Notes: generated from the letters alone by a model not told the origin. A stretch of DNA of 64,000 nt from Streptomyces griseiscabiei (GCF_020010925.1 NZ_JAGJBZ010000002.1:558001-622000); one strand, 5' to 3'. Counted from the stretch's first letter, positions 1 to 8,118 are shown. A program made the numbers and translations.

Positions 1-485
1 GACAGCAGAAACTGCCGTTCGAGGGGGCCATGCCGCAGGACGTGAAGATCTCCCCGGACGGCAAGCGGTTCTACATCGCCGACATGATGGCCGACGGCAT
101 GTGGGTCCTCGACGGCGACACCTTCGCCGAACCGGAGCTGCTGCCCACCGGCAAGGGCACCCACGGCCTCTACGTCGGCCGCGACTCCCGCGAGATGTAC
201 GTCTCCAACCGCGGCGAGGGCACGGTGTCGGTCTTCGACTTCACCGAGAACAGGCTCACCAAGAAGTGGCACCTCCCCGACGGCGGCAGCCCCGACATGG
301 GCGGCGTCTCCGCCGACGGCAAGGTCCTGTGGCTCTCCGGCCGCTACGACTCCGAGGTGTACGCCATCGACACCCGCACCGGGGAACAGCTCGCCCGCAT
401 CCCCGTCGGCAGCGGCCCGCACGGTCTCGCGGTCTACCCGCAGCCCGGCCGCTACTCGCTCGGCCACACGGGCATCTTCCGCTGA
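1..485 (+). CDS. YVTN-type beta-propeller protein, C-terminal part (5' truncated by window)
   Basis: The reading frame is already open at base 3 and ends with TGA at 483-485, so only the last ~160 residues are present. The visible part contains repeated blades: 'SPDGKRFYIADM' then 'VLDGD', 'GRDSREMYVSNRGEGTVSVFD', and 'SADGKVLWLSGR' then 'YAIDTRTGEQLARIPVG'. This is the pattern of YVTN/cytochrome-D1-like beta-propellers, which are usually exported binding or scaffold proteins. An internal ATG at 30 is possible as a start, but the blade pattern continues upstream of it, so a longer protein is more likely. No catalytic residues can be assigned. The next gene lies 92 bp downstream on the same strand. 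Confidence 0.8.
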   Translation, partial: QQKLPFEGAMPQDVKISPDGKRFYIADMMADGMWVLDGDTFAEPELLPTGKGTHGLYVGRDSREMYVSNRGEGTVSVFDFTENRLTKKWHLPDGGSPDMGGVSADGKVLWLSGRYDSEVYAIDTRTGEQLARIPVGSGPHGLAVYPQPGRYSLGHTGIFR

Positions 486-577
486 CGACCGGCATGCACC
501 GGTGACACATGACAACCGGGCGGGCTGACACGCCTCCATACGAGTGACGGTCCCCGGCCCGGCGCGGCGCAGCCGAG

Positions 578-1225
578 ATGGTGCTGAGCATGATCACTTC
601 TCGTGCGCGGCGCCGGGCCGCGGCCGTCGTCCTGTCCCTCTCCGCCGTCCTCGCCACCTCCGCCGCGACGGCTCCGGCGCAGCCCTCCGCCGCGGTGCCG
701 GCCAAGGCCGCCGCCATGGCCTTCGCGGGGGCCGTCGCCCCCACCTGTCCCCAGTTCGAGGACCCGGTGCACGCCGCCGCCGACCGCCGGGTGGACGTCG
801 GGCGCATCACCCCCGACCCGGCCTGGCGCACCACCTGCGGCACGCTCTACCGCAGTGACAGCCGCGGCCCGGCCATCGTCTTCGAGCAGGGCTTCCTCCC
901 CAGGGACGTCATCGACGGGCAGTACGACATCGAGAGCTACGTCCTGGTCAACCAGCCCTCGCCGTACGTCTCCACGACCTACGACCACGACCTGTACAAG
1001 ACCTGGTACAAGTCCGGCTACAACTACTACATCGACGCCCCCGGCGGCGTGGACGTCAACAAGACCATCGGTGATCAGCACAAGTGGGCCGACCAGGTCG
1101 AGGTCGCCTTCCCCGGCGGCATCAGGACGGAGTTCGTCATCGGCGTCTGCCCGGTCGACAGGAAGACCAAGACGGAGAAGATGAGCGAGTGCGAGGGCAA
1201 CCCGCACTACCGCCCTTGGCACTGA
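578..1225 (+). CDS. Secreted pierisin-like (Scabin/ScARP-type) mono-ADP-ribosyltransferase
   Basis: A 215-residue protein (ATG 578; a second ATG at 590 is equally good) with an Arg-rich start and a hydrophobic Ala/Leu segment ending near 'ATAPAQPSA', a Sec-type signal peptide. The mature part carries the R-STS-QxE layout of DNA/nucleoside ADP-ribosyltransferases: Arg92 in 'TLYRSDSRGP', Ser132-Thr-Thr134 in 'PYVSTTYD', and Gln173-Val-Glu175 in 'ADQVEVAFPGG'. The spacings (40 and 41 residues) equal those I recall for Scabin (R77, S117, Q158/E160). That family transfers ADP-ribose from NAD+ to the exocyclic amine of guanine bases and nucleosides. Cysteines at 57, 87, 191 and 204 suggest disulfides. 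From memory, S. coelicolor SCO5461 (ScARP) is the syntenic relative. Export by Sec argues against it being loaded as cargo in the CIS nearby. Confidence 0.85.
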   Translation: MVLSMITSRARRRAAAVVLSLSAVLATSAATAPAQPSAAVPAKAAAMAFAGAVAPTCPQFEDPVHAAADRRVDVGRITPDPAWRTTCGTLYRSDSRGPAIVFEQGFLPRDVIDGQYDIESYVLVNQPSPYVSTTYDHDLYKTWYKSGYNYYIDAPGGVDVNKTIGDQHKWADQVEVAFPGGIRTEFVIGVCPVDRKTKTEKMSECEGNPHYRPWH

Positions 1226-1253
1226 CCGCTGTCCACCCGGCACCGACCGTCGT

Positions 1254-1886
1254 CTACCGGGCGCTGAGCAGTATCTCCGAGCCCACCGGCCGGTAGCCCG
1301 CCGACTGGAACGCCCGCACGCTGCGGGCGTTCCCCGGCGCGATCTGCGCCCACAGCGGCTCGGCGGCGAGATGCCGGGCGGCGGTCACCAGCGCCCGGCC
1401 CAGCCCCCGCTGCCGCAGGGCCTCGTCGACCTCGACCGAGACCTCCAGCCGCCCGCCGATACCGCGGCCCGTCGTCAGCACACCGCCGTCCGCCGCCCAG
1501 ACCCGTACGTCGTCACGCCGGTGCCGGGCGTACGCGACGCGCGGGTGTCCGGCGTCCACGATCTCCCGCAGCGGCAGCGGCGGTTCGCCCGGCAGGGGCG
1601 TGGCGACCAGCATCGCGTCGATCGTCTCGGACGTACGGCCCGTCCGTTCCATGAGGGCGGCGAGGAACCGCGGGTTCATGCTCGCCGAGAGCGCGTCGCA
1701 CTCCGCCTCCGCGAGCGTCCGGTGGACCCACGCGGGGTCCTCGTCCGTGAAGACCACGGAATGGGCCGTGAAGCACAGCACGCCCGCGTCGCGCGGCGAG
1801 TGCTGGGCGACGACGGTCGTACGGCCGTCCGCCGGCGGGAAGACCCCCCGGGCCGCCGCGTCGAGAATGTCCCGCAAGCTCTCCAT
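1254..1886 (-). CDS. GNAT-family N-acetyltransferase
   Basis: A 210-residue protein starting at ATG 1886, preceded by AAGGAG about ten bases upstream. A longer in-frame opening to 2012 overlaps the divergent MerR gene and lacks a ribosome site, so the shorter start was chosen. The C-terminal third has the acetyl-CoA pyrophosphate loop 'LRQRGLGRALVTAARHL' followed by 'NARSVRAFQSAGYRPVG', typical of motifs A and B of GNAT proteins. The N-terminal ~100 residues resemble the accessory domain of two-domain GNATs. Its substrate is unknown. It is divergent from the MerR regulator with 52 bp between starts, so the MerR protein is a candidate controller. It converges on the ADP-ribosyltransferase gene with 28 bp between stops. 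Confidence 0.85.
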   Translation of the reverse strand: MESLRDILDAAARGVFPPADGRTTVVAQHSPRDAGVLCFTAHSVVFTDEDPAWVHRTLAEAECDALSASMNPRFLAALMERTGRTSETIDAMLVATPLPGEPPLPLREIVDAGHPRVAYARHRRDDVRVWAADGGVLTTGRGIGGRLEVSVEVDEALRQRGLGRALVTAARHLAAEPLWAQIAPGNARSVRAFQSAGYRPVGSEILLSAR

Positions 1887-1900
1887 CGCCGCCGTGCTCC

Positions 1901-1931
1901 TTGAGTCTCCACCCACTGGAAGGCCCACACT
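1901..1931 (+). promoter_or_regulatory. MerR-type promoter/operator with 19-bp spacer, leaderless merR start
   Basis: TTGAGT (1901-1906) and CACACT (1926-1931) act as -35 and -10 with exactly 19 bp between them. This is the over-long spacer of promoters that MerR proteins activate by untwisting. The spacer holds the imperfect dyad CTCCA-cccac-TGGAaG. The -10 box ends 7 bp before the MerR ATG at 1939, so transcription would begin at or one base before the start codon, giving a leaderless mRNA. The arrangement predicts autoregulation. The divergent GNAT gene could be read from an overlapping promoter that I cannot place. Confidence 0.65.
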
Positions 1932-1938
1932 CGCAGAC

Positions 1939-2853
1939 ATGATCGAGAACGGCACCGGCCTTTTCACCATCGGGCAGCTCGCCCGCGGCTCCGGTCTGTC
2001 CGTGCGCACCATCCGCTACTGGTCCGACGAGGGCGTCCTGCACCCGGTCACCCGCAGCGCGGGAGGCTACCGGCTGTACGACGCCGCGTCCGTCGCCCGG
2101 CTCGAACTCATCCGCACGCTGCGGGAGCTGGGGCTCGGCCTGGACGACGTACGGCGGGTGCTCGCGGGCGAGACGACCGTCGCGGAGGTCGCGGCCAGGC
2201 ATGTGACCGCGCTGGACGCCCGGATCCGGGCGCTGAAGGTGACCCGGGCGGTGCTGTCGACGGTGGCGCGACGCGGCTCGACCGCGGAGGAGATGACCCT
2301 GATGAACAGACTGGCCCGGCTGTCCGCCGCCGAACGCGGGCGGATCATCGACGACTTCATGGAGGAGACCTTCGGGGGACTGGACACCGCCGACCCCGAC
2401 ATCCGGACACGGCTGCGGTTCAGCCTCGCGGATCTGCCGGAGGACCCCACGCCCGAGCAGGTCGACGCCTGGGTGGAGCTGGCCGAGATGCTCCAGGACC
2501 CGGCGTTCCGGGCGCGGATGCGGCAGACGGTCGAGTTCAACGCGGCCGACCGGGGGCCGCAGGTGGCCTCGGGCACCTCGCTGTGGTTCATGAGCCGGTT
2601 GGTGCGGCTGGCGGGGGAGGCGCTGCGGGACGGCGTCGACCCCGCCTCGCCCGCCGCCGGTGAGGTGCTGGCCGGGCTGCTCGGCGACGCGGACCGGGCC
2701 GTCCTGCTGGAACGCGTCACCTCGGCGGCCCACGCCGAGCTGGCCCGGTTCCGGGAGCTGGCTTCGCTGGTGCGGGGCGTGGAGCCGCTGTCGGCGCACA
2801 CGGAGGAGTTCGCGTGGGTGGTCGCCGCACTGCGTGCGCGCACGGCCGGTTAA
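1939..2853 (+). CDS. MerR-family transcriptional regulator
   Basis: A 304-residue protein from ATG 1939. Residues ~9-77 are a classic MerR winged helix: 'FTIGQLARGSGLSVRTIRYW' then 'GVLHPVTRSAGGYRLYD' and 'LELIRTLRELGLGLDDVRRVL'. A helical dimerisation segment follows, then ~170 residues with no recognised ligand-binding family (no TipAS, mercury or redox cysteine motif). In the upstream-extended frame another 113 residues are open, but they lie over the GNAT gene and the promoter and are not coding. The 19-bp-spacer promoter immediately upstream suggests it activates its own transcription. An effector cannot be predicted. Confidence 0.88.
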   Translation: MIENGTGLFTIGQLARGSGLSVRTIRYWSDEGVLHPVTRSAGGYRLYDAASVARLELIRTLRELGLGLDDVRRVLAGETTVAEVAARHVTALDARIRALKVTRAVLSTVARRGSTAEEMTLMNRLARLSAAERGRIIDDFMEETFGGLDTADPDIRTRLRFSLADLPEDPTPEQVDAWVELAEMLQDPAFRARMRQTVEFNAADRGPQVASGTSLWFMSRLVRLAGEALRDGVDPASPAAGEVLAGLLGDADRAVLLERVTSAAHAELARFRELASLVRGVEPLSAHTEEFAWVVAALRARTAG

Positions 2854-2924
2854 TCTGACCTGCGTCAGTAGGACAGTCGGCAGGACTGCCTGGAAGAGGC
2901 AGAGCACCAAGAAGGGGCGGACCG

Positions 2925-3137
2925 GTGGCGGACATCGAGGCAGCGCGCAAGGAGTTCCAGCGGATCGACGCGGACGGCGACGGTTTCATCACCGCCGCCG
3001 AGTTCAAGACCGCCCTGGCCCAGGAGGGCGACTGGAACGTCACCGAGTCCGTGGCGGAGGTCATCATCCGCACCCGCGACCTCAACGGCGACAAGCTCCT
3101 GTCGTTCGACGAGTTCTGGGCCCACCTGAACAAGTGA
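2925..3137 (+). CDS. Small EF-hand calcium-binding protein
   Basis: A 70-residue protein starting at GTG 2925 with AAGGGG upstream. It holds two EF-hand loops: residues 15-26 (D-A-D-G-D-G-F-I-T-A-A-E) and 52-63 (D-L-N-G-D-K-L-L-S-F-D-E). Both have acidic residues at loop positions 1, 3, 5 and 12; position 3 of the second loop is Asn, which still coordinates Ca2+. There is no signal peptide or membrane segment, so it is a cytosolic calmodulin-like buffer or sensor of the CabC/CabD type known in Streptomyces. From memory CabD of S. coelicolor is encoded near SCO5464, which would fit the synteny. It stands alone 71 bp after merR and is followed by a terminator-like hairpin. Confidence 0.9.
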   Translation: MADIEAARKEFQRIDADGDGFITAAEFKTALAQEGDWNVTESVAEVIIRTRDLNGDKLLSFDEFWAHLNK

Positions 3138-3147
3138 GCCGGGCCCC

Positions 3148-3184
3148 GGGGGCGCCTTCCGTCGAGTACGACGGGGGCGCCCCC
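3148..3184 (+). terminator. GC-rich hairpin after the EF-hand gene
   Basis: GGGGGCGCC (3148-3156) pairs with GGCGCCCCC (3176-3184), a 9-bp perfect stem with a 19-nt loop, 10 bp after the EF-hand stop codon. No U-tract follows, as is common for Streptomyces terminators. The remainder to 3358 is a G-rich stretch of GGCGGG-like repeats with no gene. Confidence 0.5.
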
Positions 3185-3358
3185 GCGGCGTATCCGGAAC
3201 GGGCGGGCGGGGCGGGTGAACGGGCGGGCGGGTGAGCGGGTGAATGTGCCGGAGTACCGGAATAGGCGGGCGCACGGCGAGGTTGGAGCCGAGTAATACA
3301 TGCACACGCATGAAACGCGACGCACTGTGACCCACTGCGACCCAAGGGGCGACCTGAC

Positions 3359-4021
3359 ATGAAGATCGGCATCATCGGCGCGGGCAACATCGGCGGCAAC
3401 CTCACCCGACGGCTCACGGCCCTCGGCCACGAGGTGTCCGTCGCCAACTCCCGGGGCCCGCAGACCCTCACCGCGCTGGCCGAGGAGACGGGTGCGACCC
3501 CGGTCCCGGTGGCGGAGGCGGCACGCGGCGCCGAGGTCGTGGTGATCACGATCCCGCTGAAGGCCGTCCCGGACCTGCCGTCCGGCCTCCTCGACGGCGC
3601 GGCGGACGGCGTCGCCGTCCTCGACACGGGCAACTACTACCCCCGTCAGCGCGACGGCAGGATCGCCGCGATCGAGGACGACGGCCTCACCGAGAGCCGC
3701 TGGACCGAGCGGCACATCGGCCACCCCGTGATCAAGGCCTTCAACGGCACCTACGCCCAGGACATCCTCGACCGCCCCCGCCCCGCGGGCGCCGCCGACC
3801 GCCTCGCCCTCCCCGTCGCCGGCGACGACGAGCCGGCCAAGGCCAGGATCCGCGCCCTCATCGACGACCTCGGCTTCGACACCGTCGACGCCGGCGGCCT
3901 CGACGACTCCTGGCGCCAGCAGCCCGACACCCCCGTCTACGGCCTCCGGGCCGGCACCGAGGCCGTGACCAAGGCCCTGGCCGAGGCTTCGCCGGAGCGG
4001 CCGGCGGAGTTCCGGGCGTAG
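3359..4021 (+). CDS. NADPH-dependent F420 reductase-like NAD(P)-binding protein
   Basis: A 220-residue protein from ATG 3359 with AAGGGGCGA upstream. The N-terminus 'MKIGIIGAGNIGGNLTRRL' is a dinucleotide-binding Rossmann motif (GxGxxG), followed by 'VANSRGP', the position that selects NADP-type ligands in the F420-dependent NADP reductase/ProC-like superfamily. Further conserved pieces are 'VVVITIPLKAVPDLP', 'VLDTGNYYPRQRDG' and 'HPVIKAFNGTY'. Many actinobacterial members of this group are annotated only as NAD(P)-binding reductases, so the physiological substrate is not known. It is the last plus-strand gene before the accessory region, and no operon partner is visible. Confidence 0.82.
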   Translation: MKIGIIGAGNIGGNLTRRLTALGHEVSVANSRGPQTLTALAEETGATPVPVAEAARGAEVVVITIPLKAVPDLPSGLLDGAADGVAVLDTGNYYPRQRDGRIAAIEDDGLTESRWTERHIGHPVIKAFNGTYAQDILDRPRPAGAADRLALPVAGDDEPAKARIRALIDDLGFDTVDAGGLDDSWRQQPDTPVYGLRAGTEAVTKALAEASPERPAEFRA

Positions 4022-4060
4022 CGGCACGGACTCGGCGCGGACCGGGCCGGCGGCCGGCGC

Positions 4061-4616
4061 TCAGCCGCCGGCCCACTCCCGCAGCGCGGCCTTGCTCGGG
4101 AAGGCCGCCACGTTCTTGTCGACCGGGTGGTCCGTGTGCTGGTGGAAGCGCCACCTGGCCTTGATCCGGGGCTTGCCGGCGGTGACGTAGTCCGCTATCC
4201 AGAGGCCGTCGCCGGCGTAGGACCGTGGAGTCGACGGTCAGCCAGTAGGTGCGGTTGCAGTAGAGGATCACGCGGTGACGCGGGCGGAGTTCCTTGACCC
4301 TGCGGAGGAAGCGGTCCTTCTCGGCGTTGCTCGCGTGGGTGCCCTCGCCGGTCGTCTCCCAGTCCACGGCGAGGATGTCCCCCGCCCTCTCCGGGGCCTT
4401 CCCGACGAAGTACTCGGCCTGCGCGGCCAGGTTCCCGGGCCACAGGAAGTGGTAGAAGCCGACGACCAGCCCCGCCGCACGAGCGGTCCTGGTCTGGGCG
4501 GCGAGCTTGGGGTTGGTGTACGTGCGCCCCTCGGTGGCCTTGACGAACACGAAGGACAGGCCGGTGGTGTCGTAGGAGGAGGACTGGTACGAGCTGACGT
4601 CGATGCCGCGCAGCAT
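4061..4616 (-). pseudogene. GH25 lysozyme-like gene, frameshifted
   Basis: From ATG 4616 the protein reads 'MLRGIDVSSYQ', 'FVFVKATEG', 'GLVVGFYHFLWPG' and 'DILAVDWETTGEG', the core of GH25 muramidases (catalytic acids expected in the DVSSYQ and DWE segments). After 'YWLTVDSTV' near 4220 the frame is lost. One frame over, the family's C-terminus continues as 'YAGDGLWIADYVTAGKPR' and 'WRFHQHTDHP', ending in TGA at 4061-4063. The whole span is 556 nt, so there is one extra base (or two missing) at ~4218-4222. No signal peptide is present, so an intact product would be cytosolic or exported by lysis. It may be a pseudogene or a sequencing error. Confidence 0.75.
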
Positions 4617-4645
4617 GGGGTCTCCGGAGCGGGATGTGGGGGGAG

Positions 4646-5926
4646 TCAGACGGGGGCGGTCATGTGCTCCGCCAGGGTCGTGAGGTTTCTGAGCAGGGCG
4701 GGGGGCGGAACGGCGAGGTCGAGGGTGTGGGCGACGACGGTGATGCCGGAGCCGCGGATCGCGTGCGGGACGGGGGCGGGGGTGGAGGCCGTCGCCGCGT
4801 AGACCAGGTGGCCCCGGGGGAGGCCCAGGGCCGTGCAGTAGGCGAGCAGTTGGTACAGGTGGGACGTGGGGGGCGTGGCGGGGGAGACGTAGGTGTACTT
4901 CGCGTCCGCCACCGAGACGGGGCGGCCCTCGCGGTAGAGGACCAGGTCGGGCCGGAAGGGGACCCGGGAGCCCTCGTCCAGGCGGTGGTGGGTCTCCTGG
5001 GCGGCACAGCGGATGCCGTGCCGGGCGAGGGCGGTGGTGAGGGCGACGGTCAGGAAGCGTTCGAAGACCGCCGGCATGTCGAGCAGGAAGCCGTCCGTGG
5101 GCAGCGGGGTCCCGCCCTCCGGCTGGGCCGAGCGGTGGGAGAGGAGCAGTTCCGCCAGGCGCAGGGCCGGGGCGTAGCGGGAGTTGAGACGGGTCGGGGT
5201 CCAGCCGGGGAGGGGCGCGCCCGGGTGGAGGAGGCGCACCCCGCGCAGATGGTCGGCGAGGTGGCGCAGCGCCAGGCGGGTGGCGGTGGGGACGCCCGGC
5301 AGACGCGTGGCCAGGTGGAGGGCGGCGAGGAGGAGGCGGTTCTCCGCGATGTCCGGGGTGTGATCGTCGTAGCGGACGGCCACCGGGAGGGGCAGGCCCA
5401 CGCGGCGGAGCTGGTCCGCCGTCCGGATCCGGCCCCTGATCAGCGGCAGATCCTCCTCGACCGTGCGGTAGCCGTGCAGGACGCCGGACTCCAGGGTGCG
5501 GCGCGTGGTACGGGCGAGGAGGTCCGCGAGGGCGGGCAGCAACTCGTCGCTCGTGGCCGCGGTGACCGGGTCGGGCTCCGGACGCCAGGGGTCGGTGGGG
5601 GAGTAGGAGAGCAGGAACAGCAGGTCGCGGACCGGGAGTTTGGGCCGGAGGAGGAGTTCGATCGCCCCGCCCGCCGGGGTGCGCAGCCGGACCAGGCCCA
5701 CCTTCTGGTGGCCGGCCACGCGCCATCGGCCGCCGGGGGCCGGGGCCAGCCGGACGAGACCGGGTGCCGAGAGCAGGGCCGCGACCTGGTCGGCCGTCAG
5801 GTCCCGTACGGTGCCGGGACCGGTCTCGTCGATGGTCAGCCGGAGCGGGGGCAGGGGCGGCGCCGGGCGCATACCGGGTACGGGGCGCACGCCCGGCGTG
5901 ACGGAATCGGGGTGCACGTCCGTCAT
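4646..5926 (-). CDS. McrC-like restriction system component (PD-(D/E)XK nuclease)
   Basis: A 426-residue protein from ATG 5926. The C-terminal region contains 'FRPDLVLYREGRPVSVADAKYTY', a PD-(D/E)XK-type active site (Asp327, Asp341-x-Lys343), as in the McrC/5-methylcytosine-specific restriction family. The N-terminus (~30-110) resembles the McrC DNA-contact domain with 'LLLRPKLPVRDLLFLLSYS'. The start overlaps the stop of the upstream McrB gene as ATGA (5923-5926), so the two are translationally coupled. In McrBC systems McrC is the nuclease and stimulates the McrB NTPase; cleavage is directed against modified DNA (type IV restriction). The low-complexity Pro-rich first 30 residues are typical for actinobacterial members. 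Confidence 0.85.
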   Translation of the reverse strand: MTDVHPDSVTPGVRPVPGMRPAPPLPPLRLTIDETGPGTVRDLTADQVAALLSAPGLVRLAPAPGGRWRVAGHQKVGLVRLRTPAGGAIELLLRPKLPVRDLLFLLSYSPTDPWRPEPDPVTAATSDELLPALADLLARTTRRTLESGVLHGYRTVEEDLPLIRGRIRTADQLRRVGLPLPVAVRYDDHTPDIAENRLLLAALHLATRLPGVPTATRLALRHLADHLRGVRLLHPGAPLPGWTPTRLNSRYAPALRLAELLLSHRSAQPEGGTPLPTDGFLLDMPAVFERFLTVALTTALARHGIRCAAQETHHRLDEGSRVPFRPDLVLYREGRPVSVADAKYTYVSPATPPTSHLYQLLAYCTALGLPRGHLVYAATASTPAPVPHAIRGSGITVVAHTLDLAVPPPALLRNLTTLAEHMTAPV

Positions 5927-8118
5927 GAGCCCAGTGCCCTGCGCAGGGAGGCCAGGCCGTACTCCTCCTCGACGTCCACCCCCGTGCCGTACGACTGGTC
6001 CTCCAGGAGCGGCAGGATCTGCGTGCGCCAGATCAGGTCGAGACCCTCGGGGCGGGTCGCGCCGGGTTTCATCAGATAGGACGGGCCGATGGCGCGGTCG
6101 GCGTCGCCGAGGCGCCGGTTCAGCTCGTCCAGCAGACGGGCGGCAATCTCCGGCAGGCCGTGGCGGCGCAGCCAACGGTCCAGCAGGCCGTGCACCGGCT
6201 GCTGTTCGGGGGAGAGCCGGCGGAAGGCGAAGCGGCGGCGCATCGCCGCGTCGATGAGCGCGATCGAACGGTCGGCCGTGTTCATCGTGCCGACGAGGAA
6301 CAGGTTGGCCGGGAGATGGAACGGGTCGTGCGGACTGTACTGGGTGGTGACCGGCTCCTCGCGGTACTCCAGCAGGAAGTACAGCTCGCCGAAGACCTTC
6401 GCGAGGTTGGCCCGGTTGAGCTCGTCGATCACCAGGACGTACGGGTTCGCCGGGTCCTTGCGCGCCCGCTCGGCCAGCAGTTTGAACGGGCCGGGGACGA
6501 CGTCGAACACCACCGACCCCGGGGCGCCCGCCCCGCCGTCGCCGCGCACCGGACGGAAGCCCTCGAAGAAGTCCTCATAGGTGTAGGAGGGGTGGAACTG
6601 CACGAGTTCCACGCGGTCCGGTCCCGCCAGATGCCTGGCCAGGGCGCGGGCGAGATAGGTCTTCCCGGTGCCGGGCGGGCCGTGGAACACGAGCTGACGC
6701 TGCTCCTGGAGCTGCTGGGCCGTCTCCGCCAGCCAGGGCAGCGGCATCAGCAGGTGTTCGGCCAACTCGGCGGTCACGGGAGGCAGTTCCAGGGGTTTGG
6801 TGACATCGGCCTCGATCAGCGGTTCGGCGACGACGTCCTCCAGGCCCGCGCGCTCCGCGAGTTCGGCGGCCACGCTGCTGATGTCGTACACCGTGGGCGG
6901 CCGGGTCAGCCGGTTCTGGACGGTCTGGGGGAGTTCCGAGCGTTTCAGCGGGCGCTCGGCGGTGGCCCAGCGCACCGGCAGACGCCGGGCGTTGTCGAGG
7001 CCGTCCGCGGTGTCGTACACCGCCGGGCCCTGGACCGTGCCGACGTGGACCTCGTCCGGCGTGACGGTGGCCACCAGGTCGCCGGGCCGTATGAGGGTGA
7101 GGAAGGCGTGCAGTTGGTACACGGACTGTCCGCGTGACTGGGTGCTGTCGTCGGGAAGCCCTTCCAGCACCGTCCGCTGGATCTCCTGCTTGGCCGTGCC
7201 CGCCGGGATGCCGGGCAGTTCCTTCCAGGACACCGAGCAGTAGCCCCGCGCCAGCCAGTCCGGTACGAGATCGCGTCCGTCGACGTTGGCACCGCGCACC
7301 AGCCAGCCCCGCTGGTCGTGCTCGACGGTGGCGTGCCGCCAGCGGCCCACCCAGGGTTCGGCGTAGAACCACACCGGCTCCTTGCTCCGCGCCTCCAGGA
7401 TTCCGCGGAGTTCGAGCAGATCACGGTCGTCGTCGCCGGTGACCCGGGGCAGTTCGTCCGTGAACGCCTTGACGATCTCGTGCTTGTGGTGAGCGCTGGC
7501 GATGGGCTGGAAAGTGTCCGGGAAGAGCGCGTGGAGGAGTACGTGGATCTGGGCGCGGCCCTTCTTGTGGCCGACCGAGTCCTGGATGCCCAGGCAGAGC
7601 CTCCGCAGACCCCAGGGGTCGTCGTTCAGCAGCGCGGCCCGCTCCCCCGGCTCCCGCCCGGCCAGCCGCTCCACCAGCAGGACCAGGATCTGGAACTGTG
7701 CCCACCGGTAGTTGAGGAACCCCTGGCCGCCATGGAGAAAGCCCTTCAGACCCGGCTCCAGGGCCTCCGGCACGACGACCGGCCGGGCGGCCCAGGACAG
7801 CACCTCGCGCAGGATCTGGAGCTTCTTCGGCAGGCCGATCTGCTCAGGTACCAGCGGGGCCATGTTCACGAAGAGCAGCTCGGCCGCGAGGACGATCGTG
7901 TCGTCGGGCGCCCCGGCGAGCTGCCGGCCCAGCTTGACCAGGAAGGTGTCCGAGGACTCGTCGGGCCGGTCGACGAACCGGGCGCGCAGATCAGCGGCCG
8001 TGCCGCCCGTCCAGGCCTCCAGGTCCGGTGAGAAAGCGGACCTCCCGGTCAGCAGCCCGTCGCGGAACATCCGCTGTACCACTGCCACGACTTCGGCGCC
8101 GTCCGGCCTTTCCGCCAC
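5923..8118 (-). CDS. McrB-like AAA+ NTPase with N-terminal recognition region
   Basis: A 731-residue protein from GTG 8118. The C-terminal AAA+ module has Walker A 'GPPGTGKT' (479-487), Walker B 'YVLVIDELNRAN' (~560-571) and the McrB signature 'MNTADRSI' (612-619), followed by 'IDAAMRRRFAFR'. The N-terminal ~400 residues are a modular recognition region. Residues ~320-390 ('QSVYQLHAFLTLIRPGDLVA' and following) look like an EVE/PUA-type fold that could read modified bases; this is inference. No Dcm-type methyltransferase accompanies it, as expected for a modification-dependent type IV system. It forms an ATGA-coupled pair with the McrC-like gene and lies directly beside the CIS locus, an anti-phage neighbour with no obvious mechanistic link. 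Confidence 0.87.
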   Translation of the reverse strand: MAERPDGAEVVAVVQRMFRDGLLTGRSAFSPDLEAWTGGTAADLRARFVDRPDESSDTFLVKLGRQLAGAPDDTIVLAAELLFVNMAPLVPEQIGLPKKLQILREVLSWAARPVVVPEALEPGLKGFLHGGQGFLNYRWAQFQILVLLVERLAGREPGERAALLNDDPWGLRRLCLGIQDSVGHKKGRAQIHVLLHALFPDTFQPIASAHHKHEIVKAFTDELPRVTGDDDRDLLELRGILEARSKEPVWFYAEPWVGRWRHATVEHDQRGWLVRGANVDGRDLVPDWLARGYCSVSWKELPGIPAGTAKQEIQRTVLEGLPDDSTQSRGQSVYQLHAFLTLIRPGDLVATVTPDEVHVGTVQGPAVYDTADGLDNARRLPVRWATAERPLKRSELPQTVQNRLTRPPTVYDISSVAAELAERAGLEDVVAEPLIEADVTKPLELPPVTAELAEHLLMPLPWLAETAQQLQEQRQLVFHGPPGTGKTYLARALARHLAGPDRVELVQFHPSYTYEDFFEGFRPVRGDGGAGAPGSVVFDVVPGPFKLLAERARKDPANPYVLVIDELNRANLAKVFGELYFLLEYREEPVTTQYSPHDPFHLPANLFLVGTMNTADRSIALIDAAMRRRFAFRRLSPEQQPVHGLLDRWLRRHGLPEIAARLLDELNRRLGDADRAIGPSYLMKPGATRPEGLDLIWRTQILPLLEDQSYGTGVDVEEEYGLASLRRALGS

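Noticed and set aside
578..1225. ADP-ribosyltransferase as CIS cargo
   Set aside because: It has a Sec signal peptide, lies 7 kb away with unrelated genes between, and belongs to the conserved left flank, so loading into a cytoplasmic particle is unlikely.
3185..3358. G-rich GGCGGG repeats as a G-quadruplex regulatory element
   Set aside because: Possible in principle, but such runs are frequent in 72% GC DNA and no positional evidence ties them to a promoter.
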